From NCBI GenBank assembly GCA_963921425.1, contig OY992840.1, forward strand, positions 3,970,501-4,034,500: a stretch of DNA of 64,000 nucleotides, written 5' to 3'. This DNA comes from Dryas octopetala. Taxonomy: Eukaryota; Streptophyta; Magnoliopsida; Rosales; Rosaceae. The notes beneath the pieces were generated by a model. It saw nothing but the letters and a program-made list of their open reading frames with translations. It did no database searches and had not been told where the DNA came from. This document shows, piece after piece, positions 35,808 to 45,827 of the stretch. Made by a program: the position numbers and the translations under genes. Each line of letters begins with the position of its first letter. The first letter of the stretch is position 1.

Positions 35808-37169
35808 CTAGGTTGGGGCAAGTGGTGGGTTCCCCTCTCGGATCCAGATGTGCTCAATCAAATTGGTTTTTAGGGATTCATTGACATTTCGGTCCCTAAG
35901 CAAATTCCGTCGAACATTCATCTCAGGTAATGATGATGGAGCGGCACCGGGAGGACATGGTTCTACACCTTCGTATTCAGCTTCTGCCCTTCTAGTGCTC
36001 GCTTCTGGGTCTATTGGGTCATCCCTACAGTCATCCTCAGGGCGCTCATCCTCCACGATCATATTGTGCAATATTATGCACGCCTTCATGATATACCCAA
36101 GCTCAATCAGACGCCAATAACGAGCAGGTCGTTTTATAATCTGCCATCGGGCTTTTAAAATTCCGAACGCCCTCTCCACATCCTTCCTGTATCCCTCCTG
36201 TCGAGCGGCAAACAACTTATGGTGGGGAAGAACGGGACTGTGCAATGTAGTGATAAGAGTTGACCATTGAGGGTAGATCCCATCTGCAAGAAAGTATGGA
36301 ATGGTGTAGTCTATCCCATTCACAGTGTATTTCACCCTATGGTTTCGGCCGGAAATCATATCATCAAAGAGATGAGAACAGTCCAGCACATTGATATCAT
36401 TATTCGACCCAGGTATACCAAAATTTGCATGCCATATCCACGTGTCGTACCCAGCAACGGCTTCAAGGATAACTGTTGGGACACGATAATGCCCACGGTA
36501 CACAGCTTGCTCGGCCATTGGGCAATTTTGCCATACCCAATGCATGCAATCCAAGCTACCAATCATACCAGGAAATCCTCTACGGCTCCCCTTTCGCAAA
36601 AGTTTTCGCAAAAGTTTTCTCAAATCGGTCGGGGTAGGCCTCCGGAGATACTCTGGTCCGAAGACGTCAGTGATGGCTCTCACGAACTTCAAGAATGACT
36701 GTCGTATGGTGGTTTGGCTAATGACCATTGACTCTGAGATCAAATCATATGGAATGCCATATGCCATCACCCGCAGTGCTGCAGTCACCTTTTGGTGAGG
36801 TGTGCAACCCACTCTACCGACATCATCAACTGTTGGACGGAAATACTCATCCTGGAGGCAAACCACTTTGAGAATTCTATTGAATAGCGATTGGCGCATG
36901 CGGTATCGCCTGCGGAAAGTCACGGTGTCCTCGATTGGCGAAGGGATGAAGTAGTTGTCCATGAGACGTTCGTGGGCGGCTTCTCGATTCCGGTGTGTGT
37001 ACCGGCGAGTTGAAGAAGTACCTCCATGCCTTGGTGTACCGGCGACGACGGTATGACCCATTGACACAATCAACTGACCCACCATCTCCCTTCCATCCTC
37101 TTCCCTATCCCATTCAGCATCAGAGTCCGTAGACGAGGAGGAGGATGAATACACATACAAAGGATTCAT
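35808..37169 (-). CDS. HARBI1-like DDE nuclease (PIF/Harbinger transposase)
   Basis: A 453-aa uninterrupted protein. An N-terminal Ser/Asp-rich tail and helix-turn-helix-like region (RRRYRMRQSLFNRILKVV) precede the DDE_Tnp_4 core. Candidate catalytic residues are D207 in GSLDCMHW, D296 in FLADGIYP and E332 in VERAFGILKARW, with 35 residues between the second Asp and the Glu. The motif NFGIPGSNNDINVLD (about 249-263) is family-typical. A short in-frame duplication gives LRKLLRKLLRKG near 184-194. Such proteins excise and insert the element, guided by the Myb-like partner encoded upstream. The same fold is domesticated in ALP1 and HARBI1, but the location inside a complete transposon with TSD argues for a live transposase. 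Confidence 0.93.
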   Translation of the reverse strand: MNPLYVYSSSSSSTDSDAEWDREEDGREMVGQLIVSMGHTVVAGTPRHGGTSSTRRYTHRNREAAHERLMDNYFIPSPIEDTVTFRRRYRMRQSLFNRILKVVCLQDEYFRPTVDDVGRVGCTPHQKVTAALRVMAYGIPYDLISESMVISQTTIRQSFLKFVRAITDVFGPEYLRRPTPTDLRKLLRKLLRKGSRRGFPGMIGSLDCMHWVWQNCPMAEQAVYRGHYRVPTVILEAVAGYDTWIWHANFGIPGSNNDINVLDCSHLFDDMISGRNHRVKYTVNGIDYTIPYFLADGIYPQWSTLITTLHSPVLPHHKLFAARQEGYRKDVERAFGILKARWQIIKRPARYWRLIELGYIMKACIILHNMIVEDERPEDDCRDDPIDPEASTRRAEAEYEGVEPCPPGAAPSSLPEMNVRRNLLRDRNVNESLKTNLIEHIWIREGNPPLAPT

Positions 37170-37236
37170 TTTAGTGTTTATGGAATGAGAAATTATCCTG
37201 AAATAAGATTGAGTGTAACATGGTCAATATAATGGT

Positions 37237-37244
37237 ATTTATAT
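37237..37244 (-). promoter_or_regulatory. TATA box of the Harbinger transposase gene
   Basis: TATAAATA on the minus strand, 68 bp upstream of the ATG at 37169. Confidence 0.5.
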
Positions 37245-37536
37245 TGAAACCACTTGCATTTGAGATAAGGAATGAATGGTCCACATTCATTTTCTTTATG
37301 ACGGTGTAGTCATTTCATGCATCAGTCTTATCTACTGTAAAGCATGCATCAATCTGTGGTTAATAAGGGAGAATCCAATGTTGGGTGAAAATGCAAACAT
37401 GACTTGAATAAATAGCAAACCATGACTTGAAACAAGATTGACGTTCAAATTAAAGGATACAATTAAATAGAAAACATAATTTAAAACAAGATTAACATTC
37501 AAAATAAAAAACACAATTAAAGAGCAAGGTCTAATT

Positions 37537-38862
37537 CTAATTATTAGGCGGGTACCCCTGGTTTGAGTGATTGAGGTTGGAAAGATCCGGGTAGTATCCA
37601 GATGGAGTGCACTCCGAATGGTGGTTAGCACGCATTTGCCTCCTTGCAATGACTTCAGCCATCTTTTGCTCCCAATACATCCGTTGCCCATCATTCATTT
37701 TGGAGAGGTCTTGGCCCATAATATTTTGTTCTTCCCATTCTAGCTGCCTCTCGATCCTCATCCTTTCTCTTGCTTCTTTTACGGCGTCTCTTTCACTCCT
37801 TGCACGCTCTCTGTCAAGTCTCGTTTGTATGAAAATCCTTGAATTTTCATTATAATGATCTACTACCTCAACCATATGAGTTTGGACGGGCTCGGCTGCC
37901 TTGGCCCGTTTTGCATGGTTTCTCCCTGGTGGCCTTGGCCGCGATGAACCTATTGGTTGGAATGGTGGTGGGTTTTCGTCCTCGCCAAGTGGTATGACTG
38001 GATCGGCCTCCTCGGGATCATCATCGGCGGGAGTGTCGGCATCGTCGGTGGCGGGGGTCTCTGAATCACTAAACCGAACAGGAGCATGAATCGCAACGTA
38101 CTTTGCACTTTCCTTTATTTTTTCCCATATGTGCACCCATGGAAACTTGAATCCAGTCTTGTTTCGAAAGCCTTCAAGTGCTTGCGTAAACTACAATAAT
38201 AAAATAAAAATAAAAATATATAAATTTTCTTGTGGAAATGCAAACATAACTTAAATAAATAGTAAATTTGCTACATTTATAAACAAAACAAAAATCATAA
38301 TCATACAAATATTTAAATATGCTTGATAGATAAACAAAATACAATATAATAATATCATTATATAAATATGCTACATTTATAAACAAAACAAAAAATAATC
38401 ATACAAATATATAAATATGTTTGATACATAAACAAAACAATAAAATAGTAATACCATTATATAAATATGCTTCATTTATAAACAAAACATATATTTATAT
38501 ACAAATATATAAGTATGCTTGATAATTTGATAAAACAAAAAATAATCATACAAATATATAAATGCATAAAAACTTACCACATTGGCATCATTTGCATCGC
38601 TTGCGCGCATTCGCTCGGCCTCCAATAAGCAAGCATAAAATTTGTTGCAATCACGCGCAATATCTTTGAATCGTGCTTTAACACCGCCAACCTTACGAAT
38701 GGTTTCACCCCCCATGTTACGCTTGAAAATTTGATAAATTTGTTCCCAAAGCATGGCGGCTCTATTTTGGGCACCAAGACAACCGTCGGGAGACCTCTCT
38801 AGGTATGCCATCACTAGGGCTTCATCTTCAGCTACCACCCAAGCACTTCCTCTAGGAGCCAT
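37537..38862 (-). CDS. Myb/SANT-like ORF1 of the PIF/Harbinger element (NAM-associated type)
   Basis: Two exons, 38862-38578 and 38190-37537, joined by a GT-AG intron in phase 0, give 312 aa. The Met at 38862 (MAPRGSAW) is preferred to one at 38901 because the TATA box lies at 38941-38950. Residues 8-80 form a trihelix Myb/SANT-like domain (WVVAEDEALVMAYLERSPD to VKARFKDIARDCNKFY). The middle is acidic (DDADTPADDDPEEADP), then comes a basic SRPRPPGRNHAKRAK, a likely nuclear signal, and a charged helical C-terminus (DRERARSERDAVKEARERMR). Partners of this type bind the terminal repeats and import and recruit the transposase (family knowledge). Genome annotations often mislabel these as glutathione S-transferase T3-like. 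Confidence 0.88.
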
Positions 38863-38940
38863 GACAAAGAAAAAAAAATTTTGTGCAAATTTGGTAAACA
38901 AAGGTTGTAATTTGTGATGAAACCATATGAGTATTGTGTG

Positions 38941-38950
38941 ATATATATAG
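38941..38950 (-). promoter_or_regulatory. TATA box of the Harbinger Myb-like ORF
   Basis: CTATATATAT on the minus strand, about 80 bp upstream of the ATG at 38862. Confidence 0.5.
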
Positions 38951-39605
38951 ACCCATTTGAAAATATAGCTGTTGGAGGGTTTGGGGAATTTTTTAAAATT
39001 TTTTTGAAATTTTTTGGCAATTTTTCGGATATTATTTCTATTTTAAATGATTTATTAATTATTTGTAAAAAAAAAAAAAAAGGATTTGGCCGATCTGGAC
39101 CGTTGATTATCAACGGTCCATTAATCTAGGCCGTTGATTTGTTGCCCGGCCCATCTAAAAAAAAAAAAGACAAACCACAGCAGCCGTTGATCACCAACGG
39201 TCATCTCATCTGGACCGTTGGTGACCAGCCATTGCAGCCACGCGTCAACAGCCAAGCTCACCAGGCGCGGCCCACGAGACAAACTGCATACCAGCGCTGT
39301 TCTTCTGTTCAGCCGACAAGGACAGCTGCAGCTGCAGGCGCGGGGCCCACCAGCTTTTTCACCAGCAGTGGCTTCTCTCTCCTCACGTGGGTGGGCTTCT
39401 GCTGGGTTTGGGTCACACACAAATTGGCTCACACTGAAACCCACTTTTGGGTTACACTTTGGGTTACACCCTCTTTTGGGTCACATTTTCCGGCCCATAG
39501 TGTTAAGGTGTGACCCATTTGTGACCCAAAATGGGTTTTGGGTCACACTTTCCGGCTGCATAGTAGAAGGCCTTATTGCAAAAACATGATAAAATCACCC
39601 AGATC

Positions 39606-39810
39606 CATTCGGTGGTCATCTACCGAAACATTCACCAATGTTCGGCAGATAAGTGTCGAATAAATACAAATATTTCGACAGATAACTGTCGAATGCCTTT
39701 TTCTTTTTCATTCGGTAGTTATCCACCGAATAATTCATCAATGTTCAGCAGATAACTGTCGAATAACCATAAATATTTCGGTAGATAACTGTCGAATGAC
39801 TCGACGAACA
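39606..39810. repeat. 103-bp tandem duplication in the MITE right arm
   Basis: CATTCGGT begins at 39606 and 39709. Both copies run through ATTCACCAATGTTCGGCAGA-like and AGATAACTGTCGAATG segments. Repeated ATTCGGTAGATAACTGTCGA units in both orientations make the stretch self-complementary. Confidence 0.8.
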
Positions 39811-40110
39811 AAATTAAAATTTTTTGTTTTAAGGGTAAAGTTGAAATTTTGAAATAGAGTGGTTAACTCAACAATTTAGGGTGATCCGAATAGCACTGAC
39901 CTTTGTGCATTTATGCTTAATTTGAAATGATACCTTTTCCCCTTATGAGTTGTGTGATTGGGCTTTGTCTTGGTTGGGCCTCAGCTGGGTGAGTGTTAGA
40001 TAATTGTCACTCCGGGTCCCGAAACGGTGCGTTTTCGATGGATAAGTTGGTTAAGAACCGTTGAGAACATAGAAAGTAAGAGGAGGGTCCAACTTTGAAG
40101 AGAGTTTCTA

Positions 40111-43100
40111 ATGGCGTCAATGAGCGCCTGTCTTTCCTTAGCTACATTATCTTCTGCAAAACCTTTACTATCTCACAAAAAGACCACCACCTCCATTGCC
40201 AACCTCAAATCCCATGAAAGGACCTTACCATCTTCACTACTGGGTGCAAGAATAACCATTAGCAAAACACCAAGACCAATGAGCAAGGTCGTTGGAACAT
40301 ATAGTTCTGTGGTCACTTGCTCAGCTTCTTCTTCTTCTTCTTCCACTCTCCCATCGGCTCTTCTCTTTGACTGCGATGGCGTGCTTGTCGATACAGAGAA
40401 GGATGGCCACCGTATATCTTTCAACGATACTTTCAAAGAGGTAACATTCTCTTGCTCACCTCTGGTTTGGTGATTAATAACTGGTGTGGTGTGAGTTTGA
40501 CGATTTGAGAAATTCATTAAATTTTGCAAATGGGTTTTCTTGTTTTCTGGGATTTCTGTGAGTTTTTGCTTGGTAATCTCATTAAGAAGTGCAATTTCAA
40601 GAGAAATTGGAATTGTCAATCTGGGTTTTCATCATTTAGAGGAAATGGGGGGAAATTGGCTTACTATTGATGAACCTTATTAGCAGACCCCAATGACTTA
40701 CATGCATTAGTGACATTACATAATTGATTGCACAGAGAGAATTGGGTGTTACTTGGGATGTAGATTTGTACGGCGAGTTGCTCAAGATTGGAGGTGGAAA
40801 AGAAAGGTAAGTCTCTCCTAAAAGAATTTTATAACTTGTGTTGGCCTTACAAAATTGTTCAAAACTGGTTCATGCACACTCAATATAACTGGGGTGCTAA
40901 ATTTTGTTCCTTTTCTATATATACTATGAATTAAGTAGGTTTAACTTATATGTGAGCCAATATCAAATTTATTGTAGGACTTTTATTTGTCTTTGTATTC
41001 AAATGGTTCTGGCCTTTGTAGGATGACAGCCTATTTTAACAAGACGGGTTGGCCAGACAAAGCTCCAAAGAGTGAAGAAGAAAGAAAAGAATTCATAGCT
41101 TCACTTCACAAGCGAAAGACAGAGTTGTTCATGGCCCTTATTGAGAAAAAGTTGCTGCCTCTTCGGCCAGGCGTTGCAAAGTTGATTACCATCTGATCTT
41201 CTGCTTTTGCATGCAGCATTTATTATTTGACATTTTCGTGTTAAAATTTTCTCACATTTTATGGTTCGAAGACTTGAAAGCAATATTGTTAGTCTTTCAA
41301 GCAAAATAACACCTAGATGCCCGCCCATATTATTTTGAATGCAACGAGAGAGAATTTTTCTGACTGTAAAGCTAAAAAAAATTACATGGCAATCTTTGTC
41401 CTTCAACCAGTTTGGTACCCCTTAGCTTTCTGTCAAAAACCTTTCAGACAATCAATGAACTTCTCATTGCATGTCTTTTCTTAACACAAGTTGATCATGC
41501 ATTAGAAAAATCATAAGGGGTTAGTTCCTTCTTCTATTCTTAAGTCAGGCATACAGGTTTATTGATTATTAAGATATGTTTCCATTTAAAGTTCTCTAAA
41601 GCTGCCAGTCAATTGTATAACATACTGGACTTTAGAAAATCAATCATTGGAAAATCTTTAGCATTTAGAGATTAATCTTTTTACTACTACTATTATTATT
41701 ACTATTATGATTATAATAATAAGGAAATGGTTCCGGAATATGAACAAGTTTATCTAAATAAATTTGATTTTCAGATGCTGGGTTGGTGAGTTTCTGTTGT
41801 TGACTTGTACAGGTTGATAGATCAGGCTTTAGCAGAAGGAGTTAAAGTTGCTGTGTGCAGCACTTCCAATGAGAAGGCGGTATGCTTAATCAGGTTCCAC
41901 AACTTAATTGCTTGCATAATAGTTTTTGTGACCGATGATAATCTCCTATAATTGGGTGTGTATATTCTACGAACGAACTGTTCAAACCAGGGCAGTGCGG
42001 ATCTGAGTGTCACTATGTTCCAAAACCTAACTCTTCAATGTTTCAGAACCTATAATTTGGGTGTGGATCTGATTGATACTTTTGATTCATAATTAAATGG
42101 ACCGAAAATTGAAATTATGGGATCTCATTTCATCCTTAGTACATCTTCTTTATCAGCTTTACACTTTTTTAGAACATAAGGTTAAAGATAAAGATCTTAA
42201 TCTTGTTACTGTGGTTAATTTGGCTTATTGATGAAATGAATAATACTGATTCTTACTACATTCACATCCCATGTTGACATTGAACCATATATGTTGATTT
42301 GAAGGTCTCTGCAATAGTTTCATTCTTGCTGGGACCAGAACGGGCAGATAAAATCAAGATATTTGCGGGAGACGTGGTTCCCCGCAAGAAGCCTGATCCA
42401 GTAAACTTTGATCCCTCTACATGTTGATTTATTTATTTTTTAATAAAAAATCTATTTAAATTCCATGCATACAATCCTGTTTCTGTTTAGTTACTCTCAG
42501 CCTTTTACACACTGTTAGAAACAGATGAGGATGTGTTCATAGCCACTGAACTTTCTTCTTGACAGGCCATCTATGTATTGGCGGCAAACACCCTTGGTGT
42601 TGATCCTTCAAGGTATATCAGGACAAGAAGGCCGCCTAATTTTTTATGCTACAACAACTAACACATGAGATTTTATTTACACTTAATACTTTCTAAATGA
42701 AGTTGAGAGATCTATGTGCATTCTCTAACCCATTTTGCTAGGATAAACTAAACAGCATATACCATAAACTGTGTTTTTTTACTTTCAACTTCCATGCTTA
42801 ACACATGCCTTTATATGTTTTTTTTCTATTTTCTGCAGTTGTGTTGTGGTAGAAGACAGTGCCATAGGCCTTGCAGCTGCCAAAGCTGCTGGAATGAAGT
42901 GTATAGTAACAAAGAGCGGGTAACTTTCTCTTACTGTATGGACCAAAATGCAATGCTTGCCTATTTGCCACTTTTCATTGGGATGTTTTAGATAAGATGA
43001 TATAAAGAAAGGCGGACTTAATGTTCACTTCATCTCTTCTTGTTGCAGATACACGGCCAACGAAGACTTTCTGAATGCAGATGCAGTCTTTGACTTCATT

Positions 43101-43169
43101 GGAGATCCCCCAGAGGAGCGATTTGACTTGGCATTCTGCAGAAGCCTTCTCAAGCAGTACGTGAGCTAG
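40111..43169 (+). CDS. CbbY-like HAD phosphatase, chloroplastic
   Basis: Eight exons: 40111-40440, 40736-40806, 41022-41180, 41813-41879, 42305-42400, 42566-42612, 42839-42919 and 43049-43169. All junctions are GT-AG, total 972 nt, 323 aa. Residues 1-70 form a Ser/Thr-rich chloroplast transit peptide. HAD motif I is LLFDCDGVLVDTE, with nucleophile D87 and acid/base D89. A helical cap follows (YFNKTGWPDKAPKSEEERKE), then motif II CSTSNE, motif III KKPDP and motif IV VVEDSAIG. The family includes Arabidopsis At3g48420 and Rubisco-associated CbbY, which dephosphorylates xylulose-1,5-bisphosphate, a misfire inhibitor of Rubisco. The substrate here is inferred. All motifs are present and the gene looks functional. 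It begins 200 bp after the MITE. Confidence 0.92.
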
Positions 43170-44102
43170 CCCATATAGTTTTCAGGAATTTTCGGTTCCT
43201 ATGGGTTAAATTGCATTAAACGCCTGCCTTCCATCTAATATTCCTTTAGATATATGAAAATGCAGTATATAGATATTCCATTATTCCTATTAAAGTACAA
43301 ACTGGCTTTTCACAAGCAGACTAAGTTTTCATTGTTGATCTCTGGATGATGAATTATAATTATGAGGGGCTTCTATTTCCAAGGCAAGCTTTTGAATCAT
43401 AATCTATGAATCTCTTTCATACTGGATTTAGTCGAATGTTTTGAATCTATATGTTACTTTTATGTCTATCACAACAGGTTATCGTGTGAAAAATCATCGT
43501 AGCCTTTGCACTATATCTCAAGAAGACATATAGATTCCCATTTTAAGTAGAAAATAGCAGAGGATCCAGGTGTTCTGTACAAATTGCAATGGCACCAACT
43601 GGTTCTTCATAGCCTCTGTTCTAGCTAGAAGGCTCATGCTGCGGTAGGTTAGACTAGAGTGTTTGATGACTTGTGCATAAAATGATCAGCATCATTGAAG
43701 TCAATGGGAAATGGTATATGATTCTAGAAATTACCATGCATTTACAAGACATGTGGTAGGCATTTGGAAACAGTGTGTTTAGGACCAGAGTGATCTATAG
43801 CTGGGCATAGCTTTTCCAATTTCAATCAAACGTTTAACTGTTATGTTACAAATGAAAATATGAAACTTCTGAATAATATATGTTAATCTACATTTATTAA
43901 GTAAAAGTTAAGCAATTCTGAAGAATTAAGTTATTCAAAATACAATTTAGCCACTCAAAGTTTTCTTTTCGAACCATATTTCACATGTCTTTGTTATTAC
44001 CCTAATAACAAACAAGACAGCTGATAAGGCCAACAATCATGCATCACCCAAATTTGAAGAAACTAATAGAGAGGACCAACAACACGCACCAACAAGGTAT
44101 TT
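43170..44102. other. Convergent intergenic region, CbbY-like and PsbY 3' ends
   Basis: About 930 bp between two convergent genes, presumably holding both 3'UTRs. No repeat or gene is recognised. Confidence 0.4.
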
Positions 44103-44711
44103 CTACACTGATCCCATCCTACTAGTTTGATTCACAGCAAGTTGAAGAATGTTGTAGAGCACCCAAAGTGCAGAAGTGACCCCAAACCACAAAACTAAAC
44201 CCCAGTAATCACTTGATGCTTCACCAATCATTGCAACCTCACTTGCTGATGCATTTGGCACAAGGAAAAAGCTTGATGCAGCCAGGCCACCAAGACCAAG
44301 TCCCATAATGACTCCTTTCTCACTTCGCATCCTGTTAATTTGGTTTAAAGCTGGCCCAAGGATGTTGTAAAGCACCCATAGTATAGCTGGAATGATGGGT
44401 AGTAGGAGTGCCAGGACACGATTATCGCCTTCTGCAGCATCTGCAATTTGTTGTGCAGCCACCGCAGGATCACTATATATCAAGGTGGAGAGAATGGTAC
44501 CGGCAATGGCAGTCCTGTTCAGTGAAGTGGAATACTTGGAATTTATAAGAGGTTTGAAGGACGTGAAAGTGAAGCTTTTAGGTAGGTCTATGAGTGAGAG
44601 AAGGGAAATCGTTTTTGTGGTTGGTTTGCAAGTGTTTATATTTTTGGAGGACTTAATGGTGAAGCACCTAAGATTAAGCATAGCCAAGGTAGCACCTACG
44701 GTTGCAGCCAT
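44103..44711 (-). CDS. PSBY: Photosystem II core complex proteins PsbY, chloroplastic precursor
   Basis: A single 202-aa exon. Residues 1-60 are a stromal transit peptide rich in Ser/Thr/Lys. A thylakoid-targeting segment ends at DPAVAAQQ (about 81-88). The first PsbY unit follows, with a membrane helix LALLLPIIPAILWVLYNIL (100-118) and the family motif GPALNQINRMR. A second hydrophobic leader (133-151) ends in ASASE, and a second unit WGLVLWFGVTSALWVLYNIL (170-189) is followed by NQTSRM. This nuclear precursor is cut into two one-helix PsbY polypeptides of photosystem II. In the second unit the usual PALNQL is LAVNQT, a mild divergence. The reading frame is intact. Confidence 0.93.
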   Translation of the reverse strand: MAATVGATLAMLNLRCFTIKSSKNINTCKPTTKTISLLSLIDLPKSFTFTSFKPLINSKYSTSLNRTAIAGTILSTLIYSDPAVAAQQIADAAEGDNRVLALLLPIIPAILWVLYNILGPALNQINRMRSEKGVIMGLGLGGLAASSFFLVPNASASEVAMIGEASSDYWGLVLWFGVTSALWVLYNILQLAVNQTSRMGSV

Positions 44712-45389
44712 GTAGTACCAGGTGTGGAATTTGTTAACCTGCGCTCTGTAAGCTTTTTTAGGTTTGGGGACTTATGGAAGACAAAGGCTGTTTTGCAAGG
44801 AAGCATGAAATTTCAACTGTGTGACTGTGTCCAATAGAATAATGCTCTCTAGATTCTTCTCCACAATTATGGCCTCACCTTCACATGCCCCCACCATCTT
44901 TTCTTGTCAATGTGACAATAATGTCACAAATTAAGACTTAGCACCAATGAGAGACAGACATGCAACATGTTTGTCTAGGTCTGTCACTAATCAGCCTCTG
45001 TAACTGAAACTAGTGGTGGAAAATCAAGTAACTCGATACATCAAGACACTTCAGTCAAATTGTCTACATGAACCCCTTTAATGCGCATTGTCTCTTAGAA
45101 CTCATATGTGGGTCATACATAATTTCAAAGAGCCAACACAATCTCAACAATGTCATTGGACAAGAATCATCTGTATTGAAAAGTGATAATGATACAAAAT
45201 TGGGATGCACTGGACTGGAAGACATGCTCTAGCCCTTCGTAAATATTTATATGCAAAAATGGAGGGAAGGCATCACAAAATTTTCTCAAAAATCAATACG
45301 GTTTTACAATCCTAATCATGACTGAGGAAATCTACTACCTTCACTTTGTTTACAAATTAATCTCTAAGACAAGAGGACAAGCCTGCACA
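44712..45389. other. PsbY promoter region and TPR-gene 3' flank
   Basis: Both neighbours are on the minus strand, so this spacer holds the PsbY promoter and leader and the 3'UTR of the TPR gene's far side. No TATA box convincing enough to call. Confidence 0.4.
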
Positions 45390-45764
45390 TCATCTTGAGG
45401 TGGACACTACTTTAATCATGTTGGACTTGGCAGCGTCCAGTAATGGGTCTGCCTGGAGGGCTTTCTCAAAACAAAATTTGGCCTCCCCCCACCGACCCTC
45501 AGCAACAAATACAAGGCCCAGATTGTTAAATGCAGGAGCATAGCCAGGATGGAGTTCAAGAGATTTCGTAAACATTGCCTTGGCACGTTCATAATGCTTC
45601 TGCTGGCGGTAGAGATTTCCAAGGTTGGAGAATATAGCATGGGCATGTTCAGTCGTCGCCAATTCCAAGGCTAGCTTGTATACTTCTTCTGCTTGTGATG
45701 GTTCTTCTGATAGTTGCAGTGAGATACCTAGTGATGCATGTACAAAACATTAAGTGAATACTTC

Positions 45765-45827
<63 letters not shown>

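Larger units (their letters stand above)
34490..39572 (-). mobile_element. PIF/Harbinger DNA transposon, 5083 bp, potentially autonomous
   Basis: Both ends read GGCCTTCTACTATG (14-bp TIR), followed by subterminal GTGACCCAAAACCCATTTTG on each side. TTA flanks both ends (34487-34489 and 39573-39575), the TWA target duplication of this superfamily. All three genes are on the minus strand: a Myb/SANT ORF (38862-37537, one intron), a DDE nuclease (37169-35808, uninterrupted) and a Cys-rich ORF (35402-34956). Each has a TATA box 50-90 bp upstream of its start. A transposase plus Myb-like pair is what PIF/Harbinger elements need for mobility (family knowledge). The open frames suggest recent activity. 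Confidence 0.93.
34405..39901. mobile_element. Mutator-like MITE (~411 bp) split by a PIF/Harbinger element
   Basis: The left end reads GCTATGCAGATCACTCTTAA near 34412. The right end, as reverse complement near 39894, reads GCTATTCGGATCACCCTAAA, and the similarity continues as TGAGTTGACCACCCT / TGAGTTAACCACTCT. The 9-bp direct repeat TTTGTGCAT flanks both ends (34396-34404 and 39902-39910), the target-site length of Mutator-like elements. The left remnant is 34405-34489 and the right remnant 39573-39901; the rest is the later PIF/Harbinger insertion. The right remnant carries a 103-bp tandem duplication. No coding capacity. Confidence 0.78.

Noticed and set aside
35848-36798. Plus-strand open frames across the Harbinger transposase
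   Set aside because: They are shadows of the 453-aa minus-strand transposase, which has catalytic motifs and a TATA box.
39121-39589. Overlapping open frames of 107-124 codons near the right end of the Harbinger element
   Set aside because: They lie in the subterminal repeat region with GTGACCC and CCGTTGATCACCAACGG repeats; no family resemblance on either strand.
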